Of a stretch of 64,000 nucleotides of DNA, positions 27,101 to 39,500 are shown piece by piece (within the stretch, counting starts at the first letter, position 1; each line of letters starts with the position of its first letter). The notes beneath the pieces are model-generated. The model did no database searches, was not told where the DNA came from, and was given only the letters and a program-made list of their open reading frames with translations. Both the position numbers and the translations under genes were made by a program. The DNA is from Porites lobata (taxonomy: Eukaryota; Cnidaria; Anthozoa; Scleractinia; Poritidae): positions 2,262,001 to 2,326,000 of the forward strand of contig CALNXK010000042.1 of the NCBI GenBank assembly GCA_942486035.1, written 5' to 3'.

Positions 27101-28830
27101 GCGGTTCCCACACATTTGCTAAAAACGACAACTGATTCATGTTTCTTGGGGTTTTAAAGAACGTTTGCCTGCATGCAGCAAATTATTTCCTCAGCCGCTA
27201 AAGACGTTTACGGTGAAATGTAGATATAAGCTAAATCTAATTAAGTTTTCTTTGACTTTATGGAAACACATTCAAATTGGAAAGTATTATTCACAAAATT
27301 AAAGTTCACAATTAAGAATTGGTTTACGTTGGGGTGGTTTAACATTATAGATGCACGCGGAAGTTTTGGAGAGCACACGAGAAGCGAAAAGAATTGCATG
27401 TTCAAGCCTTAGCGGAGAGCAACTTTAACCTCTTGAGCGGACTATAAACTTCCTACTAAATGCGACCATAACTCGAGCAATTCTTTATATAAGATAGATT
27501 AACAAAAAAGTTTCCTTAGTGAATTTAATTGCAAAATTACTGTTTATTGGCTATAATCGTATTGTCAGAATGAGAACGTTTCGTTTCAGCCGACGATGAA
27601 TAGGAAAGAAGTTGAAAAAAATTTTAGGCTCATGTAGAATCAAACTAGTAAAATATTCGTAAACCTCCGGATTACGGTTTGGACTCTTAAAAAGATAGTT
27701 GCTTTGTTCTTGGCGAAATTGCTATAGTTTTCTCTTAGCGACGACGACACTGCCTGCTTGTCGTCTTAAGTTCAAATTTTTTAGGCAGAAAATGCTAGAA
27801 GTCTAGATTTCATGATGATAAGGCTTCTTGAGAGGACCTCCTTCAGTTGTTTTAACATATAATAAATTTACGTAAGCTTAAGCGTAAGCTTAACCTTGTT
27901 TTCAAGGAAGTATAAGAGTTCGCGGAATTATGAACAATGTCTTTTTGTTTGCTGGTTAGGTAACCTTGCACTAAAAGACTATTTCTGAACTACAGTCATA
28001 GCAGTGTCATAAAACGTTTTAGCGCGAAGTGCGGGTTCAAAGCGTCATAATTTATTTTTTGTTTCTTCCCACCGCACTAAATCTGAGACATAATTGCGCA
28101 TTCCATAGACGATAATATTTGACAAAAGACACCACAAAAGAGAAAGCTTTTGCAATCTTTTCTTTTCCCAGTTTGCACAGCTTTATATTGTAATATAGGG
28201 GTTCGAATGATCCTTTACTACTGTTAAAATGTTTGTGCGATTCCAAGAAAACTGACAGAATGATGTTATATGACGAGACTTTTTTAGGGGGCACCACGAA
28301 GCTCTTCCTGTCTAGTGTAGATATCATAGTGTGTTCAAAAAAAAAAAAAAAAAAAAAAAGTTTTTGCAAGCTCTTTTCCACTTTCCCTACCACATTTTGT
28401 CATCAAATTGCCATTTTCTTCAGGTCATGCAGTTGTCACATGACAAGAACTTCATTTTGGGAAGATTTTTCCGGGAAATCACGTATGACGCATAGTTAAA
28501 AAGCAGTCTGCCTATTAGTAATTCACTGCTAAGAAAAAGGTCCACCATATTTCAAGGAAATGCCCATCCATCTCTAAAAAGTCCACTAAAGAATGGGAAA
28601 TAATAATATAAGTCTCTAAAAATAAAAAGTTATTCTTAATCAGGAGAAAACTAGAGTAGGAATACGATGAAATGCACATAGGTATATGCTGAAATGAGTT
28701 CTCGATTATGAAAGCCAAAGTTAAACCCAATTCCCATCTTTTAAAGTACTCGGCGAAAATAATCGATTCCAGGTCGAATTGTTTCTGATCAAGATCGATT
28801 TGTTTCAATGGTTGTCAACCTTGATTTAAA
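24150..28830. repeat. Higher-order repeat copy 3 (4,681 bp)
   Basis: A monomer 24150-26577 (2,428 bp), B monomer 26578-28830 (2,253 bp). Confidence 0.92.
26724..26806. mobile_element. 83-bp MITE (copy 3)
   Basis: Same element, offset and flanks as at 17355. Confidence 0.8.
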
Positions 28831-31800
28831 ACCGTCCTCGATCCAAGTGTGATGGCAGTTTGATTTTAAAACTGTACTTAGCCGCCTGGGATTCTCAGAA
28901 ATGGCACGCGTTGTAAATTTGAAATCAGAAACGCAGAACGTATTTAATTTGAAGATACCTTTGAGAGGATAAACAGCAGCCAAAGCTTGAAATTCCGTAT
29001 AAGAAATGTGGCTGCTATTTGCCCCGAATATGTACACAGGTTTATAAAAAGGCTAAGAGCAAATTATTTTTAGAACATTGATCACATGACCAATATTGTT
29101 AAAACGAAACGAACAACTACCTGTTTAGCAGCTGGCACTACCAAGGATATAGAATGGACGCAAATGACAGCTATGAAAGTAGTGAAATCCCTCTTTACAG
29201 AGGTATGTTCTTCTATTGTGTAATCAGTATAGTTTCACAGTTGTCCATTTTGCAATATAAAAATTGCGATTCCTGCACATTTGCTAAAAACGACAGCTGA
29301 TTCGTGTTTCGTGGCGTTTTAAAGGAAGTTTGCATGCGTGCAGCAAATTATTTCGTCAGCCGGTTAGGATGATGTTGGTGAAACGTAGACATAAACTAAA
29401 TCTAGTTGAGTTTTCTCTGACTTTACGGAAACATTTTGGAAGGTAGCATTCACAAAATACTTAAGAAATGCTTCATGTTGGGGCGGTTTAACGGTATAGA
29501 TGGACGTAGAAGTTTGGAGAGCCCCCGAGAAGCAAAAAAAAGATTTGCTGAAGGCTTAGCGGAGAGTGACAGTAACTTCTTGAGTAGACTCAGACTGTAA
29601 ACTTCCGCCAAAGGCGACCTTAACTTGGACCTGTTCTTTTATAACATGGATTAACAAAAAGGTTTCATTAGTAGATTTTGATTTAGACAACGTTTTGTCT
29701 TAGCCGAAAAGGAAAATTTTCTTATTTACCCGTTTTCAATGAATAGGAACGAAGCTGGAAAAGTTTTTCAAGCTCATATGGAGTCAAAATACTAAAATTA
29801 CGTTAAAAACCCGGATTATGATTTGGACTCTTAAAAAAGATAGTTGCGTTGTTCTTGGCGAAATTGCTGTGGTTTCTCTTAGCGACGACGACACTGCCTG
29901 CTTGTCGTCTCAAGTTCAATTTTTTCTTTGCGGGAAATGGTAGAAGTCTTAGATTTCATGATGATAAGGTTTCTTTTGGGGACCTCCTGCAGTTGTCTTA
30001 ACATATAATAAATTTACGTAAGCTTATGTTTTTGCTGTTGTCTAATTTTTTTTCAATAGCATGATTCTGGGTAATTATTCCATCCTGGATTGGTCGGTTA
30101 TAACCTTTATGCTTAATTCTATGCTACCGACAGAATAATTAACTTGTTTTTAACAGGATAAACAAACGTTAAATGACGAGAGTGACCTTAGTATTGGATG
30201 TTCCCCGACACAGACCAGTTTGTGTCCTTTATTTTCAGTTCAACATTAGCCTTTCAGACAGAACTTACAAAAATTCTGGCTGTGGAAAATTTGCAAAATG
30301 CGCCTACTTTTATAGCTCATTCAGTTTTACCAACCTTTATCTAGGTGACATCCAGTTTGTTGGACTTGGAAAGTTCTCATTTTAAACACCGTACTAAAAC
30401 CAAAAGAATTTTGCACCTCACAAGCGCCAACCCAAACAGACATGCTTGCGCGAATATAAAGGTCTTAGTTTACATTCTTAATTGTCAATAATGCGGACGC
30501 GATGCCAAGGCTTCTACAAATGTAATTAGGGAAGCAAAATTTTCTTACTTTATCGGTAACTAAACTAAGAAAATTGATAACAAAGTAGTGGCACATTTCT
30601 GTTGACTAAGTGCCTTTACGTCCCCCCTTTGAAAAACAAAAAGAAAAGAATTGGACAATATTCATAAAAAGGTTTTTTGTTAAAACTTTTACTTGGCTGC
30701 AACTTCTCGGGTCATATGACTGTGCGCATGCGTTAAGTACTGGCCAAGCCGTGGGTTAATGTGCGTGTCTCACTTGCTCTTAAGTTTTTGTTCCAAGAAA
30801 TGTCAGATTAATAAATCTTAAGAGTCCTTCTGGACTTTGATCATCAGTGTACGTTTTCAAGGAAGTATATTAAGAGTTCCCGGAATTATAAACAACATTT
30901 TTTTCTTTGCTGGTTAGGCAACTCGCACTATAAAACTATTTCTGAACTACAGTCATAGTAGTCAGAAAACTTTCGATTTTCTAACCAGTTTAGCGTAAAG
31001 TGCAAGCTCAAAGCGTCATGATCAATATTTTGGTTAGTCCCGCGATCAAGCTTCTTCGTCAGTCGTAAGCGATGGCGTTTATAATCCGCACGTAATCTGA
31101 GACATAATTTCCCAGAATGCGCAATTATGTATTTCAATAAATTACTCTATAGTTGACAGAAGACACCACAAAAGAGAAACGTCTGCACTCTTTTCTTTTC
31201 CCAGTTTGAAGTGCTTTATATTGTAATATAGGAACTCGAATGATCCCTTTACTACTGTTAAACCGTCCTCGATACGAGTGTGATGGTATTTCAGGATTTT
31301 AAAATCGTAATTTAACCCCGTGGGTTTTCCCAGAAACTCACGTGCTGTAACTTGAAATCAGAAACGCAAAACGTATTTATTTTGAAGATACTTTTGATAG
31401 GATAAACCCTTCTCTGGGTACCAGAGGTTTCACTATAAAGACTTGGCAGAAACCAGAAACCGCGCTAGAAAAGTCTCTAGTACCCGGGATAGATAAACCA
31501 AAGCCAAGAGCTTGAAATTCCGTATAAGAAATGTGGCTGCTATTTGCCCGAATATCTACGCAGGTTTATGGAAAGGCAAAGAGCAAATTATTTTTTAGAA
31601 CATTGATCAAATGACCAATATCGTTAAAAACGAAACGAACAACTACCTGGCAGCTGATACTATCAAGGACAGAATGGTTGCAAATGACAGTTATGAAAAT
31701 AGTGAAAAACACTCTTTACAGAGGTGTGTTCTTCTATTGTGTTATTATTATGGCTTTCACAGTTGTTCATTTGGCAATATAAAAATAGCGGTTCCCACAC

Positions 31801-33533
31801 ATTTGCTAAAAACGACAACTGATTCATGTTTCTTGGGGTTTTAAAGAACGTTTGCCTGCATGCAGCAAATTATTTCCTCAGCCGCTAAAGACGTTTACGG
31901 TGAAATGTAGATATAAGCTAAATCTAATTAAGTTTTCTTTGACTTTATGGAAACACATTCAAATTGGAAAGTATTATTCACAAAATTAAAGTTCACAATT
32001 AAGAATTGGTTTACGTTGGGGTGGTTTAACATTATAGATGCACGCGGAAGTTTTGGAGAGCACACGAGAAGCGAAAGAATTGCATGTTCAAGCCTTAGCG
32101 GAGAGCAACTTTAACCTCTTGAGCGGACTATAAACTTCCTACTAAATGCGACCATAACTCGAGCAATTCTTTATATAAGATAGATTAACAAAAAAGTTTC
32201 CTTAGTGAATTTAATTGCAAAATTACTGTTTATTGGCTATAATCGTATTGTCAGAATGAGAACGTTTCGTTTCAGCCGACGATGAATAGGAAAGAAGTTG
32301 AAAAAAATTTTAGGCTCATGTAGAATCAAACTAGTAAAATATTCGTAAACCTCCGGATTACGGTTTGGACTCTTAAAAAGATAGTTGCTTTGTTCTTGGC
32401 GAAATTGCTATAGTTTTCTCTTAGCGACGACGACACTGCCTGCTTGTCGTCTTAAGTTCAAATTTTTTTTAGGCAGAAAATGCTAGAAGTCTAGATTTCA
32501 TGATGATAAGGCTTCTTGAGAGGACCTCCTTCAGTTGTTTTAACATATAATAAATTTACGTAAGCTTAAGCGTAAGCTTAACCTTGTTTTCAAGGAAGTA
32601 TAAGAGTTCGCGGAATTATGAACAATGTCTTTTTGTTTGCTGGTTAGGTAACCTTGCACTAAAAGACTATTTCTGAACTACAGTCATAGCAGTGTCATAA
32701 AACGTTTTAGCGCGAAGTGCGGGTTCAAAGCGTCATAATTTATTTTTTGTTTCTTCCCACCGCACTAAATCTGAGACATAATTGCGCATTCCATAGACGA
32801 TAATATTTGACAAAAGACACCACAAAAGAGAAAGCTTTTGCAATCTTTTCTTTTCCCAGTTTGCACAGCTTTATATTGTAATATAGGGGTTCGAATGATC
32901 CTTTACTACTGTTAAAATGTTTGTGCGATTCCAAGAAAACTGACAGAATGATGTTATATGACGAGACTTTTTTAGGGGGCACCACGAAGCTCTTCCTGTC
33001 TAGTGTAGATATCATAGTGTGTTCAAAGTAAAAAAAAAAAAAAAAAAAAAGAAGTTTTTGCAAGCTCTTTTCCACTTTCCCTACCACATTTTGTCATCAA
33101 ATTGCCATTTTCTTCAGGTCATGCAATTGTCACATGACAAGAACTTCATTTTGGGAAGATTTATCCGGGAAATCACGTATGACGCATAGTTAAAAAACCG
33201 TTCTAGCTATTAGTAATTCACTGCTAAGAAAAAAGTCCACCATATTTCAAGAAAATGCGGAAATGTTCATCCACCTCTAAAAAGTCCACTAACGAATGGG
33301 AAATAATAATATAAGTCTCTGAAAATAAAAAGTTATTCTTAATCAGACGAAACTTAGAGTAGGAATACGATGAAATGCACATAGGTATATGCTGAAATGA
33401 GTTCTCGGTTATGAAAGCCAAAGTTAAAACCAATTCCCATCTTTTAAAGTATTCGGCGAAAATAATCGATTCCAGGTCGAATTGTTTCTGATCAAGATCG
33501 ATTTGTTTCAATGGTTGTCAACCTTGATTTAAA
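28831..33533. repeat. Higher-order repeat copy 4 (4,703 bp)
   Basis: A monomer 28831-31261 (2,431 bp), B monomer 31262-33533 (2,272 bp). Its last ~350 bp (linker) is visibly more diverged than in copies 1-3, which marks the edge of the homogenised zone. Confidence 0.9.
31409..31491. mobile_element. 83-bp MITE (copy 4)
   Basis: Same element, offset and flanks as at 17355. Confidence 0.8.
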
Positions 33534-36500
33534 AGTGTCCTCGATCCAAGTGTGATGGCAGTTTGATTTTAAAATTGTACTTAGCCGCCTGGGATTCTCA
33601 GAAATGGCACGTGTAATTTGAAATCAGAAACGCAAAACGTATTTAATTTGAAGATACGTTTTAGAGGATAAACAGCAGCCAAAGCTTGAAATTCCGTATA
33701 AGAAATGTGGCTGCTATTTGCCCCGAATATGTACACAGATTTACAAAAAGGAATAGAACAAATTATTTTTAGAACATTGATCACATGACCAATATTGTTA
33801 AAACGAAACGAACAACTACCTGATGAGCAGCTGGCACTACCAAGGATATAGAATGGACGCAAATGACAGCTATGAAAGTAGTGAAAATCCCTCTTTGCAG
33901 AGGAATGTTCTTCTATTGTGTTATCATTATATTTTTACAGTTGTCCATTTTGCAGTATAAAAATTGCGATTCCTACACATTTGCTAAAAACGACAGCTGA
34001 TGCGTGTTTCGTGGCGTTTTAAAGAAAGTTTGCATGCGTGCAGCAAATTATTTCCTCAGCAGCTAAAGAGTTTTCGGTGAAACGTAGATACAAACTAAAT
34101 CTAGTTGAGTTTTCTCTGACTTTAAGGAAACATTTTGGAAGGTAGCATTCACAAAATACTTAAGAATTGCTTCATATTGGGGCGGTTTAACGGTATAGAT
34201 GGACGCAGAAGTTTGGAGAGCCCCCGAGAAGCAAAAGATTTGCTGAAGGCTTAGCGGAGAGTGACGGTAACTTTTTGAGTAGACTCAGACTGCAAACTTC
34301 CGCCAAAGGCGACCTTAACTTGGACCTGTTCTTTTATAACATGGATTAACAAAAAAGGTTTCATTAGTAGATTTTGATTTAGAGAACGTTTCGTCTTAGC
34401 CGAAAAGGAAAATTTTCTTATTTACCCGTTAACAATGAATAGGAACGAAGCTGGAAAAGTTTTTAAGCTCATATGGAGTCAAAATACGAAAATTACGTAA
34501 AAAACCGGATTGTGATTTGGACTCTTAAAAAGACATTTGCGTTGTTGTTGGCGAAATTGCTGTGGTTTTGTCTTAGCGACGACGACACTGCCTGCTTGTC
34601 GTCTCAAGTTCAATTTTTTTTTTGCGGGAAATGGTAGATGTATTAGATTTCATGATGATAAGACTTCTTGAGGGGACCTCCTACAGTTGTCGCAACATAG
34701 AATAAATTTACGTAAGCTTAATTGTTTTTGTTTTCAATAGCATGATTATGGGTAGTTATTCCACCCTGGATTGGTCGGTTAGTCTTTTCAACAGAACTTA
34801 CATAAATCTCAGGGCTGTGGAAAATTTGCAAAATGCGCCTACTTTTATAGCTCATTCAGTTTTACCAAAGCGACATCCAGTTTGTTGGACTTGGAAAGTT
34901 CTCATTTAATACCGCACTAAAACCAAAAGAATTTTGTACCTCACAAGGGCCAACCCAAACAGACATGCGTGAGCGAATATAAAGGTCTTAGTTTACATTC
35001 TTAATTGTTAAGGCTAAGGACCCGATGCTAAGACTCCTACAAATGTAATTAGGGAAGCAAAATTTTCTTACTTTATCGGTAACTAAACTAAGAAAATTGA
35101 TAACAAAGTAGTGGCACATTGCTGTTGACTAAGTGCCTTTACGTCCCCCCTTTGAAAAACAAAAAGAAAAGAATTTGGCAATATTCATATAAGGTTTTTT
35201 GTTTAAACTTTTACTTGGCTGCCACTTCCCGGGTCATATGGCTTTGCGCATGCGTTAAGTACTGGCCAAACCGTGGGTTAATGTACGTGTCTCACTTGCT
35301 CTTTAGTTTTTGTTCCAAGAAATGTCAGATTAATAAATCTTAAGAGTCCTTCTGGACTTTGATCATCAGTGTACGTTTTCAAGTAAGTATATTAAGAGTT
35401 CCTGGAATTAGAAACAACATTTTTTTCTTTGCTGGTTAGGCAACCTCGCACTATAAAACTATTTCTGGACTACAGTCATAGTAGTCATAAAACTTTCGAT
35501 TTTCTAACCAGTTTAGGGCGAAGTGCAAGCTTAAAGCGTGATAATCAATTTTTTTGGTTAGTTCTGCGATCAAGCGTCTTCATCAGTCGTAAAGCGATGG
35601 CGTTTATAATCCACACTTGATCTAGACATAATTGCCCAGAATGCGTAATTATGTATTTCAATAAATTACTCTATAGATGACAGAAGACACCACAAAAGAG
35701 AAAACGTCTGCACTATTTTCTTTTCCCAGTTTGAAGAGCTTTATATTGTAATACAGGGGCTCGAATGATCCCTTTACTACTGTTAAACCGTCCTCGATAC
35801 GAGTGTGATGGTATTTCAGGATTTTAAAATCGTAATTTAACCTCGTGGGTTTCCCAGAAACTGACGTGCTGTAAATTTGAAACCAGAAAAGCAAAACGTA
35901 TCTATTTTGAAGATACTTTTGACAGGGTAAACCAAAGCCAAGAGCTTGAAATTCCGTGTAAGAAATGTGGCTGCTATTTGCCCCGAATTTGTACGCAAGT
36001 TTATGGAAAGGGAAAGAGCAATTGTTTTTAGAAAATCGATCACGTGACCAAAATTATTAAAAGGAAATGAACGTTTATCAATAAAAGAACTCTATTGAGC
36101 AGCTGAGACTACCAAGGATAGAATGGATGCAAACGACAGCTATGAAAGTAGTCAAATGCACTCTTTGCAGAGGTATGGAATTGACTGATGCTTTAGTGTT
36201 TCTTGGGGCTTTAAAGAACGTTTGGATGATATGCATGCAGCAAATTATTTCCTCAACCACTAAAGATGTTTTTGGTGAAATCTAGATATAAGCTAAATGT
36301 AGTTAAGTTTTCTTTGACTTTAAGGAAACACTTTAGAGACTATCACTCAAAAAATACTTAAGAATTGGTTTATGTTGGGGGTGGTTTAACGTTATTGATG
36401 CACGCGGAAGTTTGGAGAGCGCACAAGAAGCGAAAGAATTACATGCTCAAGGCTTAGCCAAGACTTGAGTGGACTATAAACTTCCTGATAAATGCGACCA

Positions 36501-39500
36501 TAACTCGACCAGTTCTTTTATAACATAGATTGACAAAAAATTTTCATTAGTAGATTTAATTGCAAAATTATTATATTTGCTAGTTACGGTACGCCTGCCA
36601 TAATCGTATTGTCAGAAAGAGAACCTTTCGTCTTTGTTAAAGACCCGGATTATGGTTTGGACTCTTAAAAAGATAGTTTCCTTGTTCTTAGCGAAATTGC
36701 TGTGGTTTTCTCTTAGCGACGACAACACTGCCTGCTTGTCGTCTCAAGTTCAATTTTTTCTTTGCGGGAAATGGTAGATGTCTTAGATTTCATAATGATA
36801 AGGCTTCTTGAGAGGACCTCCTGCAGTTTTTTTAACATATAATAAATTTACGTAAGCTCAATTGTTTTTGACGTTGTCTAATTTTTTCAGTAGTATGATT
36901 ATGGGTAATTATTCCACCCTGGATTGGTCGGTTATAACTTTTATGCTTAATTTTATGCTACCGACTAATTAATTAACTTGTTTTTAACAAGATAAACAAA
37001 CGTAAAAAAGAGGAGGGTGACCTTAGTATTGGATGTTCCAAGACACAGACCAGTTTGTGTCCTTTATTTTCAGTTCAACATTAGTCTTTCCGACAGAACT
37101 TGCAAAAATTCGGGCTGTGGAAAATTTGCAAAATGCGCCTATAGCTCATTCAGTTTTACCAACTTTTATCTAAGCGACATCCGGTTCGTTGGACTTGGAA
37201 AGTTCTAATTTAAACACCGTACTAAAACCAAAAGAATTTTGTACCCCACAAGCGCCAACCCAAACAGACATGCTTGAGCGAATATAAAGGTCTTAGTTTA
37301 CATTCTTAATTGTCAAGAATGCGGACGCGATGCTAAGGCTTCTACAAATGTAATTAGGGAAGCAAAATTTTCTTTTATCGTTAACTAAACTAAGAATATT
37401 GATAACAAAGTAGTGGCACATTTCTGTTGACTAAGTGCCTTTACGTCCCCGCTTTGAAAAACAAAAAGAAAAGAATTTGACAATATTCATAAAAGGTTTT
37501 TTGTTTAAACTTTTACTTGGCTGTTACTTCCCGGGTCATATAACTGTGCGCATGCGTTAAGTACTGGCCAAACCGTGGGTTAATTTACGTGTCTCACTTG
37601 CTCTTAAGTTTTTGTTCCAAGAAATGTCAGATTAGTAAATCTTAACAGTCCTTGTGGACCTTGATCATCAGTGTACGTTATCACGCAAGTATATTAAGAG
37701 TTCCCGGAATTATAAAGAACATTTTTTTCTTCACTGGTTAGGCAACCTCGCACTATAAAACTATTTCTGGACTACAGTCATAGCAGTCATAAAACTTTCG
37801 ATTTTCTAACCAGTTTATATATTAACGCGAAGTGCAAGCTTAAAGCGCCATGATCAATTTTTTGGTTAGTTCTGCGATCAATCGTCCTCATCAGTCGTAA
37901 AGCGATGACGTTTAAAATCCGCACTTAATCTGAGACATAATTGCCCAGAATGCGCAATTATGTATTTCAATAAATTGTTCTATAATTGATAAAAGACACC
38001 ATAAAAGAGAAAGCTTTTGCACTCTTTTCTTTTCCCAGTTTGCAGAGCTTTATATTGTAATATAGGGGTTCGAATGATCCTTTACTACTGTTAAAATTAT
38101 TGTGCGATTCCAAGAAAACTGACAGAATGATGTTATATGACGAGACTTCCTAAAAGCAATGGTAGATGTCATTGTGTGTTCAAAGTAAAAAAAAAATAGA
38201 AGGTTTTACGAGCTCTTTTCCACTTTCCCTACCACATTTTGTCATCAGATTGCCATTTTCTTCAGGTCATGCAATTGTAAAATGACAAGAACTTCAGTTT
38301 GGGAAGATTTTTCCGGGAAATCACGTATGACGCATAGTTAAAAAGGAGGCTGGCTATTAGTAATTCACTGCTAAGAAAAAGGTCTCGGTTATGAAAGCCA
38401 AAGTTAAAACCAATTCCCATCTTTTAAGGTATTCGGCGAAAATAATCGATGCCAGGTCGACTTGTTTCTGATCAAGATCGATTTGTTTCAATGGTTGTCA
38501 ACCTTGATTTAAAACTGTCCTCGATCCAAGTGTGATGGCAGTTTGATTTTAAAATTGTACTTAGCCGCCTGGGATTCTCAGAAATGGCACGTGTTGTAAA
38601 TTTGAAATCAGAAACGCAAAACGTATTTAATTTGAAGATACATTTGAGAGGATAAACAGCAACCAAAGCTTGAAATTCCGTATAAGAAATGTGGCTGCTA
38701 TTTGCCCCGAATATGTACGCAGGTTTATGAAAAGGCAAAAGAGCAAATTATTTTTAGAACATTGATCACATGACCAACGTTGTTAAAACGAAACGAACAA
38801 CTACCTGATGAGCAGCTGGCACTACCAAGGATAGAATGGATGCAAACGACAGCTATGAAAGTAGTGAAAAGCACTCTTTAAAGAGGTGTGTTCTTCTATT
38901 GTTTTATCATTATGGCTTTTACAGTTGTTCATTTTGCAATATCAGTAAAAATTGCGATTTCCACACATTTGCTAAAAACGACAGCTGATTCGTGTTTCGT
39001 GGCGTTTTAAGAAAGTTTGTATGCGTGCAGGAAATTATTTCCTCAGCCGCTAAAGATGTTTTCGGTGAAACGTAGATACAAACTAAATCTAGTTGTCAAA
39101 TGCGTTTTCTCTGACTGAAAGGAAACATTTTGGAAGGTAGCATTCACAAAATACTTAAGAATTGGTTTATGTTGGGCAGTTTAACGGTCTGGATGGACGC
39201 GGAAGTTTGGAGAGCCCGCGAGAAGCGAAAGAGTTGCAAGGCTTAGCGAAGAGTGACCAGTTGGACCAGTTCTTTTATAACATGGATTAACAAAAAACGT
39301 TTCATTAGTGGATTTAATTGCAAAGCAAGCTTTTATTGGCTGTTGGAGCCCATAACCCATGGACTCCTGTTGGGTGGTTACAGTACGCCTGCCATAAGCG
39401 TCTTGTCAGAAAGAGAACGTTTCGTCTTAGCCGACAACGAAAATTTTCTTATTTATCCGTTAACAATGAATAGGAACGAAGCTGGAAAAGTTTTTAAGCT

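Noticed and set aside
14161..33533. CRISPR-like or rDNA array
   Set aside because: Units are kilobases long without short repeat-spacer structure, and no rRNA or snRNA sequence was recognised in them.
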